A DNA stretch of 6,081 nt from an uncultured Planctomycetota bacterium. GTDB taxonomy: Bacteria > Planctomycetota > Planctomycetia > Pirellulales > UBA1268. Numbering within the stretch: position 1 is the stretch's first letter; every line of letters starts with the position of its first letter. Positions 1 to 5,322 of this stretch are shown here, in pieces. Made by a program: the position numbers and the translations under genes. The DNA is taken from the NCBI GenBank assembly GCA_905477565.1, contig CAJQGO010000249.1, forward strand, positions 1-6,081, given 5' to 3'. The notes under the pieces are model-generated. The model had not been told where the DNA came from, ran no database searches, and worked only from the letters and a program-made list of their open reading frames with translations.

Positions 1-29
1 CAGGTCGTACAGTTCGTGCCATGCGGCAG

Positions 30-266
30 TCAATTCTCTTTCGACGTCCTTACTAACATCGCAACGATTCTATTCACAAGTGGAGACACAATCACAATTG
101 TCGGCCAGGCAATCATCCATGAAAGTCCCCATGCCTTGAGCCAATCTAGAATAACTCCGGGCCTGATGCCGACATGGAGCAGAGTTATCACCAGTGACAT
201 GAGGCCAGACATCAGAACAGACATCACAAAAGAAAACACAAGCCCATAAAACTTTTTTGGAAACAT
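30..266 (-). CDS. DUF2798 family two-helix membrane protein
   Basis: This is a small inner-membrane protein of 78 residues with no known biochemical activity. The sequence shows a short basic N-terminus (MFPKKFYG), a hydrophobic helix at about residues 8-31 with the repeated pattern VMSVLMSGLMS, a short loop containing WLKAW, and a second helix at about 46-66 that ends in the basic tail VRTSKEN. The alternating F/M/S first helix and the 'W-L-K-A-W ... P-L-V-x-R-x-V' second half are typical of the DUF2798 family, whose members are about this long. The start is an ATG at 264-266 with only a weak purine stretch (GGGCAG) upstream. It lies 83 bases downstream of selO on the same strand, so it may be co-transcribed or have its own promoter; I see no clear -35/-10 pair. 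The family call is from memory of the pattern, and the function is unknown. Confidence 0.8.
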   Translation of the reverse strand: MFPKKFYGLVFSFVMSVLMSGLMSLVITLLHVGIRPGVILDWLKAWGLSWMIAWPTIVIVSPLVNRIVAMLVRTSKEN

Positions 267-349
267 ACGTCTGCCCGAAGACTTAATTTAGATGGCTCAA
301 CAACCTAATTGAAACTTTCTCAAACTGACAAGGTGTCTTTCAACAACCA

Positions 350-1849
350 CTACGTTCCACAAAACGTACAGTACGGCTGACTTCCGGGTAACGCCCCTTT
401 TTGATACGGCTCATTTTCTTTTGTTTTTGAAAAAGGTGATTTGAGTGCTTCAAGTAGACGATACGTTGGCTCAAGGTCTCCTGACTCTGCCGCGACAAGG
501 GCTTCTTCAACTTTCAAATTTCTTGGGATAATGACCGGGTTTACTGTTCGCATGCGTTTTGCAGCATCAACAAATGAGCCCGGCTCTCGAGCCACCCGTT
601 GATACCATCGCTCGATCCAATCACTCAATCCGACAAGGTTGCCGACAACCTTGCCAACAACCTTGGTAAACTCCGGATCCACCTCAGATTGCTCGATGCT
701 ATTCGCTAATATGACGAATGTTTCCGTAAAGTCTAATTGTGACTCTTCCATAATTTTAAGTAAGTCAAGGTAGATTACAGAGTCTTCTTTCTCCAGCGTG
801 GTAAGACCAAGTTTTGCGTTTGCACCAATCTGAAAGTACTTCTCATAGCACGATGAGAATGTTTCCAGAATTTCAACAAATTTCCCAACCGCATCCTCTG
901 GGTTTCCTGGGGCTATCTGAACAAGGCTTTCTGCTAAACGTGCCAAGTTCCATTGGGTAATCGATGGCTGGTTCTGGAAAGCATACCGCCCTTGATGATC
1001 GATTGAGCTAAAAACCGTCTCCGGATGATAGGTATCAAGAAATGCACAAGGGCCATAATCAATTGTTTCACCGGCAATAGAAACATTGTCAGTATTCATT
1101 ACGCCATGCACAAAGCCGACAAGCATCCACTGTGACACCAAGTCTGCTTGTCGATCGAGTACCGCCTCAAAAAATACAAAGGGCAAATCATCTGAGTCCT
1201 GTAACTCTGGATAATGCCGATCAACCGTGTAAGCAAGCAGTTGTGAGAGGTTCTCTTTATCACCCAATGCAGCAGCATATTGGAATGTACCAACACGAAT
1301 GTGGCTCGTTGCAATTCGCGTCAAAATTGCCCCTGGCAATGGAGTAGTTCTCAATACACTTTCGCCAGTCGCTGCAACCGACAAGCTTCGTGTCGTCGGT
1401 ATACCTAACGACTCCATACCTTCACTAATGATATATTCTCGGATCATCGGACCGAGTGCTGCTCGACCATCACCACTGCGTGAATAAGGTGTACGGCCCG
1501 ATCCCTTAAGTTGAACATCCACACGTTGTTTATCAGGTGTCAGATGCTCACCGAGTAGAATGGCCCGGCCATCACCAAGATTCGTGAAGTGTCCGAACTG
1601 ATGACCGGCATATGCCTGTGCTAATGGCATTGCCCCGGGCGGCATTTCATTGCCTGCAAAGACCTGAGCTCCGGTTGACCGGAGAATCTCTACATTCAGG
1701 CCAAGATCTTCTGCTAACGTATCGTTCAAAAGAATCTGCCCCGCATGTCGTACTGGCTCGGGCTTTGTCGAAGAGAAGAAAACTTCTGGAAGATGCGTAA
1801 AAGAATTATCGAAACACCATCCTGCATCTGACTTTTTTTGGATCGTCAC
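350..1849 (-). CDS. selO: SelO/YdiU protein adenylyltransferase (cysteine form)
   Basis: This pseudokinase-fold enzyme transfers AMP from ATP to Ser, Thr or Tyr of target proteins. In E. coli and yeast, SelO targets include redox proteins such as glutaredoxin and affect protein glutathionylation. The family motifs are present in order: LGDGRAILLGE (91-101), QLKGSGRTPYSR (113-124), MIREYIISE (135-143), LTRIA (176-180), HIRVG (183-187), HGVMNTDN (248-255) and DYGP (264-267). The residues matching the Pseudomonas syringae enzyme all appear at a constant offset of two: K115, E138, R178, R185, D254 (catalytic base), N255 and D264 (metal). At 499 residues it has a normal length. The C-terminus is PYCTFCGT, so a C494-x-x-C497 pair sits where eukaryotic SelO has CxxU, with C497 third from the end like Sec in human SelO. 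The start is GTG, preceded by a weak GAAGAA. In-frame codons run back to a TAA near 1935 with no better start. DUF2798 follows on the same strand. Confidence 0.96.
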   Translation of the reverse strand: MTIQKKSDAGWCFDNSFTHLPEVFFSSTKPEPVRHAGQILLNDTLAEDLGLNVEILRSTGAQVFAGNEMPPGAMPLAQAYAGHQFGHFTNLGDGRAILLGEHLTPDKQRVDVQLKGSGRTPYSRSGDGRAALGPMIREYIISEGMESLGIPTTRSLSVAATGESVLRTTPLPGAILTRIATSHIRVGTFQYAAALGDKENLSQLLAYTVDRHYPELQDSDDLPFVFFEAVLDRQADLVSQWMLVGFVHGVMNTDNVSIAGETIDYGPCAFLDTYHPETVFSSIDHQGRYAFQNQPSITQWNLARLAESLVQIAPGNPEDAVGKFVEILETFSSCYEKYFQIGANAKLGLTTLEKEDSVIYLDLLKIMEESQLDFTETFVILANSIEQSEVDPEFTKVVGKVVGNLVGLSDWIERWYQRVAREPGSFVDAAKRMRTVNPVIIPRNLKVEEALVAAESGDLEPTYRLLEALKSPFSKTKENEPYQKGALPGSQPYCTFCGT

Positions 1850-1925
1850 AATATTTTCTTCAAGTAGTAGAGTGATAGATAAACGGATGGTTCTCCCAGA
1901 GCAGGAGTTTCGCCTTTTTTGTTAT

Positions 1926-1937
1926 TATTTCGAAATA
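1926..1937. promoter_or_regulatory. 12-bp perfect palindrome upstream of selO (candidate operator)
   Basis: TATTTCGAAATA reads identically on both strands. It lies in the AT-rich gap between DUF1653 and selO, about 77 bases upstream of the selO GTG. Its position would suit an operator or an element overlapping the selO promoter. No binding protein can be named, and a palindrome of this length in AT-rich DNA can occur by chance. Confidence 0.25.
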
Positions 1938-1965
1938 TAAGGGTTTGAAGTATCCATCCATCAGA

Positions 1966-2199
1966 TTAGTCGTCCAAACATTCAAACCGCCTCTTGCGCT
2001 CACCAGATATCAAGACCGTTTCCAAAAACATTGCCAACGGTCGCACCCAGAGCCCTCGGTCTCCATAATCTGCTCGGTAGATAACAAGTTTTTCAAGAGT
2101 TTCACTATGTGAAGCAACGCCGAGTACAACGTAGTCATTTCCCTTGTAGTGGCGATAGCGACCACATTTCAGATCATCCATTTTGTTCACCAATTTCAT
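1966..2199 (-). CDS. DUF1653 domain protein
   Basis: This is a small soluble protein of 77 residues and unknown function. It matches the DUF1653 pattern throughout: CGRYRHYKGNDYVVLG (12-27), HSETLEKLVIYRADYG (31-46), LWVRPLAMFLETV (50-62) and a short charged tail ending RRFECLDD. The family is a compact all-beta domain, found alone or fused to other domains; this is the stand-alone form. The start is uncertain. The ATG at 2197-2199 has no clear ribosome binding site, and a second in-frame ATG at residue 7 (MDDLKCG) has a GGTG-containing stretch upstream and would keep the whole domain. It is the first gene of the leftward run that includes selO, with a 116-base gap, and is divergent from the GGCT-like gene. 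I see no signal peptide or membrane segment. Confidence 0.88.
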   Translation of the reverse strand: MKLVNKMDDLKCGRYRHYKGNDYVVLGVASHSETLEKLVIYRADYGDRGLWVRPLAMFLETVLISGERKRRFECLDD

Positions 2200-2404
2200 A
2201 ATACACTTCGAACAAGAAGACGAGTATTTAACTTAATCAAGCAAAAGACATCTTCCACAAAACCACCATCAAAACTTATTCTTGTTCTAGCATAGAGATT
2301 CTGAAGGCGTTGGGCTGATTCGCATATACGTTCTATTCATTTAAAATTCTAAATTGGTCCATCCAAATAGTACATTCTCAGATGTTCTTTTCCTTTAAGA
2401 CAAA
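2200..2404. other. Divergent intergenic region between DUF1653 and the GGCT-like gene
   Basis: This AT-rich spacer of 205 bases must hold the promoters of both flanking genes because they diverge. I found no strong -35/-10 pair in either direction. A weak rightward candidate is TTGGGC near 2310 followed after about 18 bases by TATTCA. A 9-bp inverted repeat (GAACAAGAA at 2210-2218 and TTCTTGTTC at 2279-2287) is within chance expectation. No small ORF or RNA gene is evident. Confidence 0.5.
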
Positions 2405-2803
2405 ATGATGCCGCAACACCTTTTTGTTTATGGAACACTCCGGCCACAACTGGCACATGGTGAAGCAAGAACCCTGATTGCCGACCTTGAAATAGTTGGA
2501 TCGGCTACCGTTCAGGGGAAGCTATATGATTTTGGTGCGTATCCTGGGGTCAAGCATGAGAAGGGAATTGTGTTTGGAGACTTACTTCGTCTCACGAGTA
2601 CTAAACAATTACATCCTCTGGATGCATATGAGGAGTGTAATGGTCGCTCACCACTTTTTACTCGTTCAGTTATCACTGCTCAGTCGTGTACAGGCACTTC
2701 GATTGCTGCCTGGATCTACTTGTTTAGTGGTCGAACAGAGTCCGGGGTTTTGATTGCGAGTGGTGACTATCAACAGTACATTCAAAGCCGACTGAGTAAC
2801 TGA
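2405..2803 (+). CDS. Gamma-glutamylcyclotransferase-fold (GGCT/AIG2/YtfP-like) protein
   Basis: This is a 132-residue soluble protein of the GGCT-like superfamily. Characterised members cleave gamma-glutamyl amines, gamma-glutamyl amino acids or glutathione to 5-oxoproline. The sequence shows the phosphate-loop-like signature LFVYGTLRP (6-14), the GKLYDFGAYPGV stretch (38-49) that lines the active site, the LDAYEE motif (72-77) with E76 in the position of the catalytic glutamate of LDxxE, a following F-T-R (85-87), and the closing strand AAWIYLFSG (101-109). The length is normal for the bacterial single-domain form. Two ATG codons are adjacent at 2405 and 2408; the ribosome binding site is weak (TAAGA), so either may be used. 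It stands alone on the plus strand, divergent from DUF1653, with no clear terminator after it. The substrate cannot be deduced: many bacterial homologues have no proven activity. Confidence 0.93.
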   Translation: MMPQHLFVYGTLRPQLAHGEARTLIADLEIVGSATVQGKLYDFGAYPGVKHEKGIVFGDLLRLTSTKQLHPLDAYEECNGRSPLFTRSVITAQSCTGTSIAAWIYLFSGRTESGVLIASGDYQQYIQSRLSN

Positions 2804-2880
2804 ATACTACTGACTCCTCACAGAACGAGGTGAAGATTGCTATTTCTTTTAGCAAAGTCGACAAGGAATGCTAACTTTTC

Positions 2881-2906
2881 AGGCGACTTGCACAGGCGAG
2901 TTGCAG
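2881..2906. repeat. 13-bp imperfect tandem repeat
   Basis: AGGCGACTTGCAC (2881-2893) is followed directly by AGGCGAGTTGCAG (2894-2906). Eleven of the thirteen bases are identical. The repeat places two TTGCA-containing half-sites one and a quarter helical turns apart, about 42-67 bp upstream of the -24 element, which is the usual territory for activator binding at sigma-54 promoters. Confidence 0.6.
2889..2905 (+). promoter_or_regulatory. NtrC-like dyad (candidate enhancer site)
   Basis: TGCAC, seven bases, then TTGCA matches the classical enterobacterial NtrC pattern TGCAC-N7-GTGCA at nine of ten defined positions. Its centre is about 77 bp upstream of the transcription start predicted from the -24/-12 element. 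Established knowledge: sigma-54 promoters need an AAA+ activator bound upstream, and NtrC controls glutamine synthetase genes in proteobacteria. Whether this organism has an NtrC orthologue cannot be seen from the window, and the match could instead be a by-product of the tandem repeat. Confidence 0.35.
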
Positions 2907-2947
2907 AAGGAAGCCCATTTTTTAAGATACAGATGGTTGTTTCCGGA

Positions 2948-2963
2948 TGGCATGTCATTTGCA
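2948..2963 (+). promoter_or_regulatory. Sigma-54 (RpoN) -24/-12 promoter for glnII
   Basis: TGGCATG-TCAT-TTGCA differs from the consensus TGGCACG-N4-TTGCA/T at one position only (C to T). The invariant GG (2949-2950) and GC (2961-2962) have exactly the required spacing. The predicted transcription start is about 2974, which gives a leader of roughly 167 bases before the glnII ATG. It lies on the glnII strand with no other gene between. Nitrogen-regulated glutamine synthetase genes are classical RpoN targets, so motif and context agree. Confidence 0.6.
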
Positions 2964-2973
2964 GTTTTGTAAG

Positions 2974-3140
2974 TCTTGGTCTGCGACCATTTTCGACACC
3001 GAACAGGCGGCTGCATCCAAACGGAACTCCTCGGCTATTCTCGGCCCTGCCGGAGATGCAGATCGATGTCGCGTCGTCCTGCAGTCGACAGGCTTCAATG
3101 TTTTCTCATCCCTCCTCAAAACTAAGGACGAACTTCAGTT
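2974..3140 (+). other. Predicted 5' leader of glnII
   Basis: If the -24/-12 element is used, glnII mRNA begins with a leader of about 167 nt. A possible stem pairs CTCC-TC-GGC (near 3027-3035) with GCC-GGAG (near 3050-3056), with a two-base bulge, and a TGCAG/CTGCA pair follows. I do not recognise a glnA-type or Downstream-peptide glutamine riboswitch in it. The ribosome binding site at the end is AAGGA at 3124-3128, 12 bases before the ATG, which is rather far. Confidence 0.3.
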
Positions 3141-4166
3141 ATGAGCACGAAATCCAAACTGGAATACATCTGGCTTGATGGTTACAAGCCAACCCAAAGC
3201 CTTCGATCAAAGACTCGAGTCGAGTCGGATTTTGGTGGCACTCTTGAAGAGTGTCCAATGTGGTCTTTTGATGGCAGTAGTACCGAACAGGCAACTGGTG
3301 GTGATTCCGACTGTCTTCTGAAGCCAGTGGCTGTTTTCCCAGATCCGGGCCGAAAGAATGGGTACCTCGTCATGACTGAGGTTCTCAATGCCGATGGCTC
3401 ACCTCACGAATCCAATGGTCGGGCGACTATTGAAGATGATGACGAAGACTTCTGGTTTGGGTTTGAGCAAGAGTACTTCCTATGGTGTACAGCCAACAAT
3501 AATCCACCAGGTTTCCCTCTTGGTGGTTATCCTGCTCCCCAGGGTCCGTACTACTGTTCCGTAGGTGCAGCAAATGCCCACGGCCGAGACTGTGTCGATG
3601 AACATCTTGACGCCTGTCTTGAAGCAGGAATCAACGTTGAAGGAATCAACGCTGAAGTAGCTGCCGGCCAGTGGGAATTCCAAGTTTTTGCCAAGGGTGC
3701 AAAACGTGCTGGTGATGAAATATGGGTTGCTCGATACCTGCTTGAACGCATTGGTGAAAAGTATGGCTACGCAATTGATTGGCATCCGAAACCACTTGGC
3801 AAAACTGACTGGAACGGGTCTGGCATGCATGCAAACTTCTCAAATGAATTGATGCGTACATGTGGTGATAAAGAAGTCTTCACGACAATTTGTGAAGGTT
3901 TTGGTGGTGTTGTTGAACGACACATTTCGGTTTATGGTGCCGACAATGATCAACGCTTGACTGGTCAACACGAGACGCAAAGCATTGACCAATTTAGTTA
4001 CGGTGTTTCTGACCGTGGTGCATCCATTCGTATTCCCGTTGGCACGATTGATGACGGCTGGAAAGGCCGGCTTGAAGATCGCCGACCTGCTTCGAATGCT
4101 GACCCATACAAGGTCGCTGCTGCGATTATCAAGACTGTCAAAGGTGCTGCCGGAGCTGCAGTCTGA
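3141..4166 (+). CDS. glnII: Glutamine synthetase, type II (GSII, eukaryotic-type)
   Basis: This cytosolic enzyme makes glutamine from glutamate, ammonia and ATP. The 341-residue length and motifs are those of GSII, not of the roughly 470-residue GSI, so the GSI adenylylation tyrosine region is absent. In order: LEYIWLDG (7-14), the beta-grasp motif WSFDGSSTEQA (41-51), the metal-binding FGFEQEYF (106-113; E109, E111), YPAPQGPYYC (130-139), GRDCVDEHLDACLEAG (148-163), EGINAEVAAGQWEFQ (167-181; E172, E179), the ammonia and ATP region GSGMHANFS (226-234; H230), NDQRLTG (269-275), SYGVSDRGASIRIP (286-299) and LEDRRP (311-316; E312 and the phosphate-binding arginines). GSGMH resembles GSI here more than the usual eukaryotic G-x-G-x-H-T-N. 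Such forms are known in PVC and other marine bacteria. The gene stands alone, with a sigma-54-like promoter before it and a strong terminator after it. No glnB or amt is adjacent. Confidence 0.97.
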   Translation: MSTKSKLEYIWLDGYKPTQSLRSKTRVESDFGGTLEECPMWSFDGSSTEQATGGDSDCLLKPVAVFPDPGRKNGYLVMTEVLNADGSPHESNGRATIEDDDEDFWFGFEQEYFLWCTANNNPPGFPLGGYPAPQGPYYCSVGAANAHGRDCVDEHLDACLEAGINVEGINAEVAAGQWEFQVFAKGAKRAGDEIWVARYLLERIGEKYGYAIDWHPKPLGKTDWNGSGMHANFSNELMRTCGDKEVFTTICEGFGGVVERHISVYGADNDQRLTGQHETQSIDQFSYGVSDRGASIRIPVGTIDDGWKGRLEDRRPASNADPYKVAAAIIKTVKGAAGAAV

Positions 4167-4173
4167 TTCTCAA

Positions 4174-4188
4174 GAAACATTTTGTTTC
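4174..4188. repeat. Small hairpin just after the glnII stop codon
   Basis: GAAACA and TGTTTC pair perfectly around a TTT loop, beginning seven bases after the glnII stop codon and six bases before the main terminator stem. It may help to stop transcripts arriving from the kinase gene on the other strand or protect the glnII 3' end. It has no T-run of its own. Confidence 0.4.
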
Positions 4189-4194
4189 ACACGA

Positions 4195-4237
4195 GAAAGG
4201 GTCTCCCGGAATGTTATTTCGGGAGACCCTTTCTTTT
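4195..4237 (+). terminator. Intrinsic terminator of glnII, shared with the convergent kinase gene
   Basis: A perfect 14-bp stem (GAAAGGGTCTCCCG at 4195-4208 with CGGGAGACCCTTTC at 4220-4233) encloses an 11-base loop that can pair further. It is followed by TTTT at 4234-4237 on the plus strand. It begins 28 bases after the glnII stop. The T tract overlaps the kinase stop codon (TAA on the minus strand, 4236-4238), so the stem lies immediately downstream of the convergent gene too. In the minus direction no T-run follows, so its effect there is less certain. Confidence 0.9.
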
Positions 4238-5249
4238 ACTGATCCTGATTTTCAAGCTTGCGAAGCACCTGAAGTGTGTACGCTGAGTCAAGAAGTCGCA
4301 CTGCATCAAGCATCTCCTGCATTGTTTGGAATCGGTTTGCTGGTTTTTTCTCAAGCGCTTTCATGACAATGTCATCAAGTTCTTTTGGGATGTTTTTTTC
4401 AGGAGCAAGCGTTGATGGTGGGCACGGGTCATTGTGAATAATATTCTCAAATGTTTCTTGAATCACACGACCTCGAAATGGCTCCCGAAGAGCAATTGCC
4501 TCGTATAGCACGACACCCATGCTGAAAATATCACTCCGTTCATCGATTGTTGCCCGATTCGTATTCACTTGTTCAGGCGACATATAGAGTGGCGTACCCG
4601 GTCGATCTCCTGCCATGGTTAGGGACTGGTCTGCCTCCTCTTGCTGAATGACTTGTGGACGACCAGGTCCATCATCCGGCTGACCCCATACTTTAGCTAC
4701 ACCCCAATCAAGTAATATGACCTCGCCAAAGTTACCCACCCAGATGTTTTCGGGCTTCACATCCCGGTGAATGACCCCTCTGGCGTGAGCATAGAGAAGA
4801 GCAAGTCCAGCGGTCATAACAATCTCTACTCGCCGGCGAAGATCAAACTCTGCCACTGTGACAGGATCTTTCTGAGCAACGCGTGACAGTATCGTAAACA
4901 GGTTTTCCCCGGAAATACGTTTCATCGTAAAATAAAGACCCTGGCGGTGATCCCGCCCAATGTCATAGACAGGAACAGTGTTTGGGTGCTGGAGTTGAGC
5001 TGTTATCCGTGCTTCTCGAAGGAGTCGCTGATTTTCTTGCTTATCAAGAAGATACTTCGTGAGTAATGACTTCATCACAACGGTTCGACCTGTCATTTGA
5101 TCAAAGCAGGTTCGTAAAACAGCAGACCCTCCCCGAGCCATTTCTCGATAACCAGTGTATTTATCAACCCCCTCAGGAATTACCCTCGGAAGTGCATAGT
5201 CCGTGGCGGAAAGAAAGATCGGTCCTTGACCATCTGTTTGCGATGGCAT
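4236..5249 (-). CDS. Hanks-type serine/threonine protein kinase, cytosolic
   Basis: This is a eukaryotic-like kinase of 337 residues consisting of little more than the catalytic domain (about 28-320). Visible subdomains: a short glycine loop ARGGSAVL (38-45) lacking the full GxGxxG; VVMK with the ATP-anchoring K60; E79 in the C-helix (RLLREARITAQLQHPN); the catalytic loop HRDVKPEN (161-168; D163, N168); DWG (181-183) in place of DFG; activation and P+1 loop GTPLYMSPEQ (218-227); DERSDIFSMG (236-245; D240); and the RF pair near 306-307. A long activation segment (184-217) is rich in Q, E and D. I see no transmembrane helix, PASTA, TPR or WD repeats, unlike many planctomycete kinases, so it is probably soluble. 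The start ATG has a strong AAGGAG seven bases upstream. It is divergent from the GDPD gene across 73 bases and convergent with glnII. Its substrates are unknown. Confidence 0.95.
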   Translation of the reverse strand: MPSQTDGQGPIFLSATDYALPRVIPEGVDKYTGYREMARGGSAVLRTCFDQMTGRTVVMKSLLTKYLLDKQENQRLLREARITAQLQHPNTVPVYDIGRDHRQGLYFTMKRISGENLFTILSRVAQKDPVTVAEFDLRRRVEIVMTAGLALLYAHARGVIHRDVKPENIWVGNFGEVILLDWGVAKVWGQPDDGPGRPQVIQQEEADQSLTMAGDRPGTPLYMSPEQVNTNRATIDERSDIFSMGVVLYEAIALREPFRGRVIQETFENIIHNDPCPPSTLAPEKNIPKELDDIVMKALEKKPANRFQTMQEMLDAVRLLDSAYTLQVLRKLENQDQ

Positions 5250-5252
5250 CGC
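5240..5252. promoter_or_regulatory. 13-base palindrome covering the kinase start codon
   Basis: GCGATGGCATCGC has perfect six-base arms around one central base and includes the kinase ATG (5247-5249 on the minus strand). It shares ATGGCATC, in inverted orientation, with the element at 5284-5300. As DNA it could be an operator; as RNA, six base pairs around a single base is too tight a hairpin, so a DNA role is likelier. It partly encodes the second to fourth residues of the kinase, which limits the inference. Confidence 0.25.
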
Positions 5253-5255
5253 GAA

Positions 5256-5261
5256 CTCCTT
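5256..5261 (-). promoter_or_regulatory. Ribosome binding site of the kinase gene
   Basis: AAGGAG on the minus strand lies six to seven bases before the ATG at 5249. It is the strongest Shine-Dalgarno sequence in the window and fixes the kinase start. Confidence 0.85.
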
Positions 5262-5283
5262 TTAGGAAATAAAGTAGGGTATA

Positions 5284-5300
5284 GATGCCATACGATGGCG
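5284..5300. promoter_or_regulatory. Inverted repeat in the kinase/GDPD divergent promoter region
   Basis: GCCAT-ACG-ATGGC (5287-5299) is a perfect inverted repeat, and GATGCCAT (5284-5291) is the reverse complement of ATGGCATC found at the kinase start. CGATGGC occurs at 5241-5247 and again at 5293-5299, 52 bp apart (about five helical turns). Its place in the 73-base divergent gap suits an operator acting on both genes; the regulator is unknown. Confidence 0.3.
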
Positions 5301-5322
5301 ACCACAGCAAGGGCTCTTCATA

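Larger units (their letters stand above)
2804..3140. other. Non-coding region upstream of glnII
   Basis: These 337 bases hold no convincing gene. The first part (to about 2880) contains only a weak hairpin (TTAGCA at 2849-2854 with TGCTAA at 2869-2874, followed by CTTTTC), which could be a poor terminator for the upstream gene. The middle holds the 13-bp tandem repeat and the sigma-54-like promoter, and the last 167 bases would be the glnII leader. The short overlapping ORFs here lack good ribosome binding sites, and one of them starts upstream of the predicted transcription start. Confidence 0.6.

Noticed and set aside
350..361. Possible selenocysteine at the SelO C-terminus.
   Set aside because: The relevant codon is TGT (Cys) and the gene ends in TAG; no in-frame TGA is present near the end.
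1889..1920. CTCC...GGAG followed by a T6 run, resembling a plus-strand terminator.
   Set aside because: The stem is only four base pairs, the T-run is separated by several bases, and no plus-strand gene ends there.
2210..2287. Inverted repeat GAACAAGAA / TTCTTGTTC with a 60-base spacer in the DUF1653/GGCT gap.
   Set aside because: A nine-base inverted repeat at this spacing is expected about once or more by chance in a window this size, and the arms are low in complexity.
3073..3093. CTGCAGTCGAC, PstI and SalI-like sites side by side, suggesting cloning-vector sequence.
   Set aside because: It differs from the common polylinker order by a missing base, has no other vector sequence around it, and sits in otherwise natural leader DNA.
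2947..3144. A 65-codon ORF ending in an ATGA overlap with the glnII start, which looks like a translationally coupled small gene.
   Set aside because: Its ATG lies inside the sigma-54-like element and upstream of the predicted transcription start, it has no clear ribosome binding site, and its product resembles nothing I recognise.
2837..3178. A 113-codon ORF running into glnII in another frame.
   Set aside because: It overlaps the glnII start, covers the promoter elements, has no protein-like motif and no ribosome binding site.
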